This document shows, in pieces, positions 47,052 through 55,915 of a DNA stretch of 64,000 nt; within the stretch, counting starts at the first letter, position 1; each line of letters opens with the position of its first letter. Where the stretch lies: assembly GCA_021292105.1 (NCBI GenBank), contig CM037870.1:20181424-20245423 (forward strand), in the 5' to 3' direction. The notes below the pieces were generated by a model that saw nothing but the letters and a program-made list of their open reading frames with translations, made no database searches and was not told the origin of the DNA. This DNA comes from Anadara kagoshimensis (Eukaryota > Mollusca > Bivalvia > Arcoida > Arcidae). A program made the position numbers and the translations under genes.

Positions 47052-50000
47052 GGGTCCGGAAACGGTCATATTTGCCGGACATGTCCGACAAAAATTTATT
47101 TTGACCGACGTGAAAAATTATCAGTCGGACATATTTTTGTTTTCGGACATTTTCAACTTTACAACAAGAATATTAAACGGACAAATCAGTTTTCGGACAA
47201 AAGTAAACTACCGCTAGTCTGTCTGTCGGTTTTTAACTCTACCTGACTTCACTAAGTGTATTGTCCTTACAATGTGTTTACCTGTCAACTACAACTATTT
47301 TAGTAATATGTACAACAGTAAGATCTAATAATCAGGTGATTGTTTATTAATCAGTAAATACCTGTGGACTTAAGTAGTCGCGTGCTGCGTGTCTATTTCT
47401 TTTGTTTCCCAGTCCGAATCGTAATAACTTTCTTTAAACGTGTGTTTGTTTGATAATAAGTGCATGGTTGTAACTGTGTTGATTACGGAAGCCATAACGA
47501 GTGTCGGTCAAGGGTGACGGTTTGTTATCAAAGAGGTTCCATGCGGGGTGTTGAAAATTACCTACTACGCGCTTCGTAACTGTTTCTTTATTTCTTTATT
47601 AATAAATACAGAAACGCGATTAAATTTTATTTTAGGCATTAATATCTTTCATTTACATAAATATATTGGAACCTCGTCAAGCCGTTCCCGTTATATCGTG
47701 ATTCGTGATACCTGAATTCCTATTTGAACCTCGCGATAAGTGTATTATAATTCGTGTATCTTAGGAATACGGAAATTCACGATTGTTAGTAAACAATATG
47801 GCGGACGTGCAATATGAAGCATCGTGGACAGTAACGCATATTATTAATAATAGCATATCACGGGAGCTTAGAAAAGCAGTAAACGTCTTAGTCTTAGATT
47901 TCACCTAATACACACACAATAAACATTGTGGTCTAATAACGCACATGGATTAAAGTTGGCAATCGCGGTATCTCAATAAAAAAAATCGGTTGGTTTGGGT
48001 TTGACATATCCACAACATGCACACATAGACAGCCCTGTGCCGATGACCTTTTTTTTTTTTTTTTTTTTTTTTTTGCTTGGTACAAAAAATGTCCGACAGG
48101 CCGGTCCGAAGTTTCCGAAGCCCTGATATATATATATATATTATACATATATTATATGTAGCAATCTGGGGACAAGGTATGATTAATTTGCAAAAATCCT
48201 TGCATTTAATTCTGCCTTACTGCTGAAAATTAGGAGTTCTCTTTAATAAATGTTATTGACCATTGAACCTCTGCATGAGATATGTACTTAGCCTCAGGTG
48301 AGCGTTAAGGCCCATGGGCCTCTTGTTTATGAAAGATCTCTAGGTGGGTTAGATCAAGTAATTTTGTTCAAATTTGAAATAGAAAGTAGAAGAACAAAAC
48401 AAATATGGCCTGGAAATGAATGGGGTATCTTTTGTTTTACTTATTGTATCAACATTACTTACATGAATTTGATTTATACCTTTTCAGGTGATTCTAACAT
48501 ACTTACTAATGAGTCAGAAGACCAGGAAATGTTTACGTCAGATGAAACTGGAAAAGCCCTCGAAGCAGCTCTTAAAGATAATGACGTACAAGATGATACC
48601 ACGGTGGATACAGTAGTTCATACTGTAGATGAAGTAAGGATAATTATTTTACGGTACAGTATCATTATCCCCCAGATGAAGAGGGAGACAAATATTGGTT
48701 TTGCTGCCTTTCGTATTAAGTCTTATGTTGGAGGAAACCTGAGTGCCTATGGTTACCACTAAACTTTGACAAAGAAACTGACAGATTTGGCTACACTAGA
48801 ATCTGCCCCAAATGTGATTTGAACATAAGTTGTGAGAGGCATTTTGATCTGTATGTGTTGGTTTATACCCATGTACTGCATTGCCACCAAGGCCCCAATC
48901 ATACTTAGTAACAGTGACCTATCCCAAACAAAGTTCTCTGTATTGAGAAACTACTAGAATATTAAATATACCTTTAAATAGATTTGCTTAGATAAGATAA
49001 TATGCTATTTCATTTGCATGATTTATAGGAATGTTGTAGACAGAGTGATATAAAGCACATGCTAACTGATCACAGTACCAGCCACCACCTGGCCACCTAC
49101 ATGTAGGTTCAAGTCTAACTTGGCTAGATCCTAGTCTGAGAAAGTTTGTCAGTTTGCTTGCTGAAGGGCCATGATTTTCTCCATGCACTCTGGTTTTCTC
49201 CACCATCCTGAACCCACCTCGATATAAATGAAAGAATCTTGACTGTCATCAAACACAATTGCTCCACTCCATTTATGCATTAATAGTTAATGTTAGTTAA
49301 TGTAATTTCTTTTTTTCATTTCAATATCAGGTGTTCCAGACAGTAACAGCTGTACTGTCCTGGGGATTTCTACAGAAGATCTCCACTGATCATGATACTT
49401 TAGATAACATTTTGGACAACATCAGCAAGTGTTCAGAAACATCAGTGTCATCATCTCCAGGAACAGTTAACCCTGTATATATAGTGTCGGGACAACCAGA
49501 GAATCTCAGCAAATTCAAAGATATGATCAAACAGGTAAGGTTTAATCTTTCATTGACTGAGGGTTTGTGTGTGACGAATGGTTTAATTAAGTCACCACTG
49601 TATTAAACATGATTTAACTTAATAATTCACTTGTGACATCTCATATGAAGGATTAGTACTTGAGTTTTGAGAATATCTAAAGTATTTCATTACTTAAAAT
49701 TGATAGGACATCAAGTGATGATTCATGAAACTTCATTACAGTATAATACCTCTCAAGACATGTTCAGTGCTAGTTTGGTTTCATTACAGGCTGCTCAGGA
49801 AAAAGGAAAAGGTGATTGTAACCAAGGAATACCTCTCGAAGATGTTGCTGAAATTAAATCTGGAGTGCCTGAAGCTGGTAGGTTTGAGTTCATCTTACTA
49901 TACCCACCAGAGTTTATGACATGACAAAGTGTGTGTGCATGCATAAACTTTATTGTTCTTTTTTGAAATTATGGGACAGTAACAAATTTGGAGTGGTTAG

Positions 50001-52476
50001 TCCTTAGGTGGAGTAGAATAACATGAATGTGTATACAAATTTAAGTTACCTTATTTACAATAGCTTAAGTAAAAATCATCTCCAATAAGAATACTTTATA
50101 AATAGAAACCTGAGGACAAGTAGTATCTTTTTTTCACAAACTTCTGCTTTGGGGCCCAGAATCATCGCAAAATAGACGGGCACTGTTCATGCTGTTATAA
50201 AAATTGTATATGACTATTACTTTAAATGTAAAATGGTAAATTTGCACAGAAGTTCGCCACCTGTCTCTAAATGGGAACTTTTAGAGGGATCTTTATGAAA
50301 AATGCTAATTGAAATACATGTTCATGTACTGGAAGAGAGATTGGGTATGTCCTCAGACGACTTCTGGTATCAAAGACTCATTGTTTTCTTTTTTCTTTTA
50401 TTCATTTCAGATTCTGAAACTGGTACAGTGAATAATAATTCTGATGTGAGTTTACTTTCATCGCCAAATGAAAAGACTGTTCCTACTACTTCCAGTACCT
50501 CAAAGACAGGGCGTGGAAGGCCAAGGAAAACTCAACAAAATAATATCAAAATGACAACCAGAGAAGATAAAGATATTATACATATAGAATCCCAAAATTC
50601 ATACAAACACTCTCTTCGTTGTTCAGATCGAAAAACTAGAGTAGATTTTTCTGCCATGGTGAAAGGGAAGAAAAAGTTTAAGGAGGTTTTGCAAAAACAG
50701 AATACAAAAGAAAATGTACTTAGGACTAAATCAATGAAACATCAAAACAATTGCAAAACAAATGACAGAAAGAAAAGAGTAAATGCAAGAGGGAAATACT
50801 TTGTAGAAACATTATCCAGCAAACATTCACAGACGGACCTAACTGACTCAGACAGCGAGGACTCTTATGATTTATCTCCAAATGAGAAGACATTGACAGA
50901 GTCGGAATATACAGACGATTCTGTAAACTGTGAAGTGAATTCACCTCCAGATCAGATAATGTATGTACCATCAGTTTGTATAGATGAGGTAAAATCAGTG
51001 TTTAGTCATTCCAAAGCAACAGTGAAGAAAAATCTTCAGTTGTCGGTGAATGAAAATGGTCCTGATAAAATTACCCAAGATACTAGTAATGATAAGATGG
51101 AAAATAGCTGTGATATTGGTGAAATTAATGGAGATAGCTCTTTTGCAGATTGTGATAAGGATATGGAGCAAATTAAATGTGATTTATGTGAACTGTGTTT
51201 TGAAAATCAGTTGGATTTGCAAAGTCATTTATCATTAGTTCATGGCCCAAAGAAATTGCATCAAAGTTTTCAATGTACCATATGTGATAAGTCTTTCACA
51301 AGTGAAAAAGCCTTAACCATGCACTTTTCTAAAGTTCACCAGACTCAGAATTTTGATTCTAAAACAAGAACTGGTATTAATCTCAAACACAACGACTCGC
51401 CTGTCTGTGAAATCTGCGGGAAGATATTCTCTCAGCAGCAGCATTTATTTATACATATGCAAGCTGTCCATCTTAAATCTAAAAAAGCTGTATGTGATCT
51501 GTGTGGAAAACATTTTGACCATATACGTTACTTAAAGGCCCATATGAAACGCCACGCTGGGATAAAAAAGCATGCTTGTGATCAATGTAACCTTTCGTTC
51601 ATAGAGAGCAACTCCTTACGGTTACACATGCAAACTCATTTAGACCCAGAGCAGAGAAGTTATAAAATCATTTGCAAATTTTGTGGCAAAAAATTTGTGA
51701 GTAAGGCAAATTACAAAGATCATCTAAATAAGCATACAGGCGACAAGCCCTATGAATGTGACATATGTGGCAGAAAATTTGGTTTCAAGAGCATGATTGA
51801 TAAACATAAAATGTTCAAACATTCTGATGTCAAACCGTTCAAGTGTACAAGATGTCCTAAGGCTTTTAAAATGAAACGCTTGCTGAACCAGCACATGGTG
51901 ACACATACGAGAGAAAGTGAATATACATGTCACAATTGTAATAAACCGTTTTCTTGTAAAAACACCATGAAAGTCCACATTCCAAAGTGTAAAAGAGGTA
52001 ACTGGGCCCAAAAATTGGCCACTTCTGCTCCTGCTAAAACTGTTTTATTATATGCCGATAACTTGATGCCCTTTAATCAATCCAGTGAGGAAGGCATTGT
52101 TTTAAATTCTGTTGTTCCATTAGAAACAGAAACAAAGACCGATCTTATCACTATTACATCAGAGGTTGATGGAACACAGACTACCATTAAACCCGAGATA
52201 ATAATGGGAACTGATAATGTCCTGGTCAATTCTGACGGTGTTGTGTTGGGAACAACAGAAAATGTCGTAATTGATGCAGAAACCATTCCAATGGAAGCCA
52301 CTGATATTGCTGTGTTTTTGTGTAGCGAATGCAATGCAGTTTTCGACAATTGGAACATGGCTGAGCAGCATATATCGATGTGTCATACTGAAAATATGGA
52401 AGGCATTATGCAAATTTCATCTGGTGAGGTTCAAGGACAGGCTGTTGATATTATTACTACTGTTGTGCAGGAATAA
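39248..52476 (+). CDS. Large zinc-finger protein with AT-hook (11 coding exons, 1228 aa)
   Basis: Exons: 39248-39476, 40396-40529, 40985-41048, 41513-41739, 42307-42493, 43405-43573, 44302-44474, 48488-48633, 49331-49534, 49790-49877, 50411-52476. All joins are GT-AG and in frame; total 3687 nt. An in-frame TGA at 39224 precedes the ATG. Five Cys-rich modules lie at residues 31-68, 83-117, 149-181, 237-272 and 287-328. Each has a CxxxC or CxxxxC pair, then a (Y)HCPxC knuckle and a His-His or His-Cys pair. Next comes an acidic linker, an AT-hook at 574-580 (GRGRPRK), nine C2H2/C2HC fingers at 797-1067, and one more finger at 1178-1199. The layout predicts a nuclear DNA-binding regulator; target and partners are unknown. 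I cannot name an orthologue. Confidence 0.9.
39623..39878. mobile_element. hAT-like MITE in intron 1
   Basis: The ends are CAGGGGTTCATAATTATTC and, inverted, CAGGGGTTCAAAATTCCCTG. At 256 bp with CAGGG termini it resembles non-autonomous hAT elements. The expected 8-bp duplication is not clean. Confidence 0.65.
40396..40529 (+). CDS. Zinc-finger gene coding exon 2 (module 2)
   Basis: Residues 77-121, almost exactly one module: C83, C87, HYHCPVC (C97, C100), H113, H117. Acceptor TTTTCAG|ATTTG, donor GTAATG|GTAAGA. Confidence 0.9.
40985..41048 (+). CDS. Zinc-finger gene coding exon 3 (linker)
   Basis: A 64-nt exon encoding a small basic linker (GKGVGSVVALDSKHPKKF). Acceptor TTATAG|GGTAAA, donor AGCAG|GTAAGA. 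It is supported by phase compatibility with both neighbours. Confidence 0.8.
41120..41300 (+). mobile_element. SINE family A body fragment in intron 3
   Basis: It matches the 12842 copy from the 'gaccaagacttgg-a' block through 'agtgactgttctttt-gccaagcactcagcatt', 'agtcacaggtccttcgga' and 'acattaaagaacc'. Both ends are missing. Confidence 0.75.
41513..41739 (+). CDS. Zinc-finger gene coding exon 4 (module 3)
   Basis: Residues 143 (split Gly) to 218. The module is C149, C153, HYHCPIC (C161, C164), H177 and C181, so the last ligand is Cys. A polar tail with an acidic QDEE patch follows. Acceptor TTTACAG|GACA, donor GAAGTG|GTAAGA. Confidence 0.9.
42307..42493 (+). CDS. Zinc-finger gene coding exon 5 (module 4)
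   Basis: Residues 219-280 plus the first base of Asn281. The module is C237, C242 (C243 adjacent), KYHCPLC (C249, C252), then H264, H268 and H272. Acceptor TTTTAG|CAAC, donor AATA|GTATGT. Confidence 0.9.
42690..42930. repeat. Dispersed repeat shared with 27170-27400
   Basis: It opens 'tatacctgctgcaaactagtttgaggggatatata' and continues 'gtgtctgggccatatctcgtcattg' and 'catgatcttgaaccaagg'. The same blocks in the same order lie at 27170-27400 in FAAP20 intron 2 ('cctgcaaactagtttgagaggggtatata', 'gtctggaccatatctcataattg'). No coding capacity; superfamily unknown. Confidence 0.7.
43405..43573 (+). CDS. Zinc-finger gene coding exon 6 (module 5)
   Basis: Residues 281-336 plus two bases of Arg337. 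The module is C287, C291, YHYHCPVC (C308, C311), H324 and C328. A longer insert separates the CxxxC pair from the knuckle than in the other modules. Acceptor TTTACAG|ATTA, donor CATAG|GTTTGT. Confidence 0.9.
43627..43850 (+). mobile_element. SINE family B copy in intron 6
   Basis: The head 'ggtggctgagtgttctaaag' and the body 'gtttgttagtggcttgtcaaagaccatggttttctcc' match the 4131 copy. It ends near a poly-A run and 'gaatcttgtcattcaac'. Confidence 0.75.
43975..44275. repeat. Short-period repeat of 'ctatagxxaccxcctctatataaag' type
   Basis: Several diverged copies of 'gaaacctgctatagca-ttacctctatata-ataaag' and 'tctataaagt'. The same motif recurs at about 63625-63745. No coding capacity. Confidence 0.6.
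44302..44474 (+). CDS. Zinc-finger gene coding exon 7 (acidic linker)
   Basis: Residues 337-394. Glu/Asp/Asn-rich with no zinc motif. Acceptor TTTGCAG|ATATT, donor GAAG|GTATGT. Confidence 0.85.
45500..46935. repeat. 145-bp tandem array, about 10 copies
   Basis: The block TTCAAAGGTCAAGGTCACAG recurs at near 45506, 45649, 45794, 45921, 46066, 46211, 46356, 46501, 46646 and 46791. Spacing is exactly 145 bp except for one 127-bp and one 143-bp step. Units are roughly 85-95% alike by eye. Confidence 0.95.
47049..48125. mobile_element. Non-autonomous hAT-like element
   Basis: The ends are CAGGGGTCCGGAAAC and, inverted, CAGGGCTTCGGAAAC. Flanks on both sides are ATATATAT, compatible with an 8-bp target duplication but inside a TA microsatellite. 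Paired GTCCGACA/TGTCGGAC motifs lie near both ends. A short frame starts at ATGGCGGAC near 47799 and stops after about 37 codons. No transposase. Confidence 0.75.
48488..48633 (+). CDS. Zinc-finger gene coding exon 8 (acidic linker)
   Basis: Residues 395-443, Asp/Glu/Thr-rich. Acceptor TTTTCAG|GTGA, donor GATGAA|GTAAGG. Confidence 0.85.
48655..48890 (-). mobile_element. SINE family B copy (minus), intron 8
   Basis: Diverged: on + it carries 'gagtgcctatgg', 'gacagatttgg', 'atgtgatttgaacataa' (inverse B-box region) and 'attgccaccaaggcccc' (inverse head). Confidence 0.5.
49020..49260 (+). mobile_element. SINE family B copy (plus), intron 8
   Basis: 'gaaagtttgtcagtttgcttgctgaagggccatgattttctcc' and 'ggttttctccaccatcctgaac' match the 4131 copy. 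The head is mutated. Confidence 0.7.
49331..49534 (+). CDS. Zinc-finger gene coding exon 9 (linker)
   Basis: Residues 444-511, phase 0 at both ends. Ser/Asp-rich with an amphipathic NLSKFKDMIKQ end; no zinc motif. Acceptor ATATCAG|GTGT, donor AAACAG|GTAAGG. Confidence 0.85.
49790..49877 (+). CDS. Zinc-finger gene coding exon 10 (linker)
   Basis: Residues 512-540 plus the first base of Asp541. Small, Lys/Glu-rich. Acceptor TTACAG|GCTGC, donor GCTG|GTAGGT. Confidence 0.8.
50411..52476 (+). CDS. Zinc-finger gene coding exon 11 (AT-hook and C2H2 array)
   Basis: Residues 541-1228 in a single exon. AT-hook GRGRPRK at 574-580, then a Lys-rich then acidic linker. Nine fingers span 797-1067; the ninth ends in Cys (C1047, C1050, H1063, C1067). 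A TGEKP-like linker is seen between fingers 6 and 7 (TGDKPYEC). A Thr/Val/Glu-rich segment follows, possibly an activation domain. A separate finger has C1178, C1181, H1194 and H1199. An AATAAA lies at about 52620. Confidence 0.95.
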
Positions 52477-52794
52477 AAACATAATGGTAGCAGTCTGGTA
52501 CTCCAATCTAAAATATAGATGAATATTTCCATACCTGGTGGCCACAATCCAAATTGACTACTAATTTTTGAGAGATTCTTTCAAAAAGCAAGTTATTAAA
52601 ACAAATTTGTGATTTTTTAAATAAATTATTTATTTACCTCCACATTTTCCCAGTTTGTAAAGTTATTTTTTCAAAAGATACCAATTTCCTATTTTTTGAA
52701 AAGGCGGTAATGTTTTTAACATAAGGATAATCAAGGTCTGTATCAGATATCAGCAAATTCTCAATGTTGATTATATTTCTCTTTCTAATGTAGG

Positions 52795-53470
52795 AAATGA
52801 GTTGTTGTTGTTTAGCATGCGATCCTTTATTCAGTGTTATATATCAAGAATTCAGAGTGGCAATGTGTCTAATATCTATGCATAAAACTAATGATTTCAA
52901 TGGGAAAATGGTCCAAATCATTTGAGGCTTGTAGTGTTGTTAGTTCCACTCTAGTTTAACATAAGATTCTTTGTTTGTTATATTCCTAGAATTCAGAGTA
53001 TGCAACTTATCCGATATCTATGTATAAAACCAATGATTTTAAAAAGAAAATGGTCAAAATTATGTGAGGCTTGTAGTGTTGTTGGTTCTACTCTAGTTTA
53101 ACATAAGATTCTTTGTTTGTTATATTCCTAGAATTCAGAGTTTGCAACTTATCTGATATCTATGTATAAAACTAATGATTTTAAAAAGAAAATGGTCAAA
53201 ATTATGTGAGGCTTGTAGTGTTGTTGGTTCTACTCTAGTTTAACATAAGATTCTTTGTTTGTTATATTCCTAGAATTCAGAGTTTGCAACTTATCCGATA
53301 TCTATGTATAAAAGCAATTATCTCAAAAGGAAAGGCATCAAATTATGGGAGGGGCATATAACAGGGTTCGCTCTACTCTTGTTAAGCATAAGATTTCGTG
53401 TTCACTGTCATATTCCATGAATTCAGAGTTGTAACTTATTGAATATCTAATGTGTAAAACAAAGGTTTGG
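52795..53470. repeat. 142-bp tandem array, about 4.7 copies
   Basis: The block 'gaggcttgtagtgttgtt' recurs at 52924, 53066 and 53208, with decayed units on both sides. The middle copies are nearly identical. It lies just past the 3' end of the zinc-finger gene. Confidence 0.9.
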
Positions 53471-53582
53471 GCTTTTGTAATTTATATCATTGTTACAATA
53501 AATCAGAAAATACAAATATTTTATTTTGACAATTTTGTGTTCTTGTTGTTTACAGGTTTTTATTTGGTCTAATAATTCATGG

Positions 53583-53871
53583 ATTAATTTGGGTTTTACT
53601 TCCAAGTCAAGAATATTTAACTATATCAACACATCACCAGCTATAGGTGAAATGTTTACCTTTACCTTGTGCTTAGGGCAATGTGCAAGGAAGCTTCTTT
53701 AAGATGCCACATTTACCACGACACCGAGCATCAGTTTTTAAGGTCATTCTGAGGAACCCTTCCACTTTCACTTCTAAATGGGGAAAGAACAGTTGCCAAT
53801 TTTCAAGTCCTAGTCAGATCTGACCACTACATGTTGTGAGCACTCTACCAACTGAGCTACCATAATGGGTC
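53583..53871 (-). mobile_element. SINE family A copy (minus)
   Basis: The head at the right end reads, on +, 'gtgagcactctaccaactgagctac' (inverse A-box). The tail side reads 'aagtcaagaatatttaactat-tcaacacatcaccagctataggtgaaatg'. No clear duplication. Confidence 0.8.
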
Positions 53872-54046
53872 CAATGACAAAATGGTTTCCGTTGTTTATT
53901 AGTTTGCCAAAGACTGCTGGAGTATGGCTTTTGATATAAGGTATTTGTTACTACTATACAACAAATTTTAACCAAGTTAAATTTCTGTATTTTGTTACAA
54001 GTTATTGTAAACCAACTTTTATTCGTGTGTGATTAACTTTTGCATT

Positions 54047-54287
54047 TTTCACGAGGACAAAATAATCACTGAAGTATATCGCCACAAATTTGTTTCAACG
54101 AGGACAAAATAATCACTGAAGTATATCGCCACAAACTTGTTTCAACGAGGACAAAATAACCACGGAAGTATATCGCCACAAAGTTGTTTCAACGAGGTCA
54201 AAATAATCACTGAAGTATATCGCCACAAAACTTGTTTCAACGAGGACAAAATAATCACTGAAGTATATCGCCACAAACTTGTTTCAA
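54047..54287. repeat. 47-bp minisatellite, about 5 copies
   Basis: The unit is CAACGAGGACAAAATAATCA followed by CTGAAGTATATCGCCACAAA and CTTGTTT. Copies differ by a few bases and one 1-bp indel. Confidence 0.95.
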
Positions 54288-54452
54288 TTCCAAAGATTTG
54301 GCTATATGCCATATCACAAAAGTTAATAGTCAAGAAATGTTTTTTGGTAAGAGAAACACATCAGTTAATAATTGCAAATTAAAGTTGGTTTACAGTATAC
54401 ACCATATATTGGACAGAACTTTATGGGGACAGGTTGAAGTTCATGTTCCCTT

Positions 54453-54761
54453 CGAGTTGAACGAGTTATGGTGTTTTAATGTCCCAGTAAAGAATATTTC
54501 ACCTATATTGAAAAATCACCAGCTATAGGTGAAGGTGCAGAAATTTTGCCCGTGTTGCAATGATGAAATTATACAGTAGGGTTCTTAATTGTGTCCTGGG
54601 ACAGTTTATTTCAAATTCCCATCCAAAAAATCCGACTTATTTCGTAATGTCTAGTGATTGGCAAAAGAAGTCACTACCCACTTTCAAGTCTTGGGTCAGA
54701 CCCACGACCTTCGCCTTACCGAGCTAGCAATAAGCACTCTACCAACTGAGCTACCACAGTG
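54453..54761 (-). mobile_element. SINE family A copy (minus) with 14-bp TSD
   Basis: Flanked by identical GTTCATGTTCCCTT at 54439-54452 and 54762-54775. The inverse A-box 'gcactctaccaactgagctac' is near the right end, and the inverse tail 'tttaatgtcccagtaa' near the left. Full length. Confidence 0.9.
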
Positions 54762-55020
54762 GTTCATGTTCCCTTAGGAATATTTAAACTGAATATTCCC
54801 TCCAAGGAATAAAGTTGTTTCATCTTGGACTGCATTTAATACCATTTAAGTGAAACGTCTTCTTGTCATGAAGCAAAAGGCCTAGAACACAAAGCTGCAT
54901 CTGGTTATTTTGTCTCAGTATACTGGCTTAATGTAATTTGGTCAAAAAGATCAATGCTCAAGATAGTTAATGTCAACAGTAACAGTATAATCACTAGATT
55001 CGAACAATTATGTACTCAAC

Positions 55021-55421
55021 CAAAAAAGTTAGGGACCGACATAAAAATTGAAAGAAAAATATATCCAAAATCTTAAACATCCATCTGTATTTTGTTCGTT
55101 TCTAATGATGTAATGCAGTAATTTTTGTGCTTGAAATTAAATCTCATTAATGAAATTACGAGATGAAGATGAAATTTTACAAAATTTAAATAATTGGTCT
55201 TTAACTTTTTTGTTCAAGATGTATGGTGTTGATTAAAAACCATACTTGTCAAGGGTCTCGCTTTAGGTCGTCATCACAATATTGTTGACAGTACAACATA
55301 TCTGTACACAAAATTATTAACATTTGAAACATGAAAAGAATACGAACAAAATACAGATGGATTATATATTTTTCGGTTCTTGGATTATATCAAATCTTAC
55401 ATCAGTCCCTAACTTTTTTTG
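55021..55421. mobile_element. MITE with CAAAAAAGTTAGGGAC ends
   Basis: The termini, imperfect beyond the first 16 bases, pair inward through 'ccatctgtattttgttcg' (55081-55098) and its inverse (55346-55363). 400 bp, no ORF. It lies in the RPL22 3' flank. Confidence 0.75.
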
Positions 55422-55710
55422 ATGAGTATATTAGATGTCCAATGATTCCATTTCTTTTCATTTTTCAATTTTGATTTCATACACGATTGTGTAGCTATCA
55501 ACACTTTAATGGAAATTTGCATTTAAACTTAATTTGCCAGTTTTCAAAGTTTTTATCTTGCTTTTGGGATTGAGATTAGGACATAAACTGTTATGTTTGT
55601 GTTTGATTGTAATGCGACCAGCTCTGGGTACTACCATATCAAACCATTCTAATGAAAGGAGAACTGATGTGGAATAAATAAACATAAATCAAACTTTTTT
55701 ATATTTTTTT

Positions 55711-55716
55711 TTTATT
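55711..55716 (-). terminator. RPL22: RPL22 polyadenylation signal
   Basis: AATAAA on the minus strand, about 52 nt past the stop codon and followed by a long A/T-rich run. It is the only good hexamer close to the stop. Confidence 0.7.
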
Positions 55717-55767
55717 TACAGCATAATTATTTGACAATAAAAGTCAGTAAGAGCTGTTGGCGATGAT

Positions 55768-55915
55768 TTACTCATCAGCTTCATCTTCTTCTTCATCCTC
55801 ATTGTTGATCTGGAAGTACCTCAGTTCATAGGATTCTTTGGTGTTAGCAACCACTCGCAACCAATCTCTCAAGTTATTCTTCTTCAAATACTTTTTGGTC
55901 AAGTATTTCAAATAC
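55768..55915 (-). CDS. RPL22: RPL22 coding exon 4
   Basis: 148 nt encoding [14 protein letters not shown] through the acidic C-terminus and TAA. The first base completes the Arg codon split with exon 3. Confidence 0.97.

Larger units (their letters stand above)
44886..48330 (+). mobile_element. Array-bearing dispersed element in intron 7
   Basis: The left edge 'agctcacctgagccacaggctcagatgagct' is a palindrome. The right edge is 'cctcaggtgagcgttaaggcccatgggcctcttgtt'. A related right edge occurs alone at 43890-43920. The core is a tandem array (45500-46935), followed by a TA microsatellite into which a hAT-like element inserted (47049-48125). The plan (unique ends, central minisatellite) resembles bivalve array-bearing repeats. 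The mobility class is not determined. Confidence 0.65.

Noticed and set aside
50302..50410. Upstream extension of the last zinc-finger exon, starting at an ATG at 50302
   Set aside because: The first 36 codons translate the pyrimidine-rich intron end; the ATTTCAG acceptor at 50410 joins in phase to exon 10.
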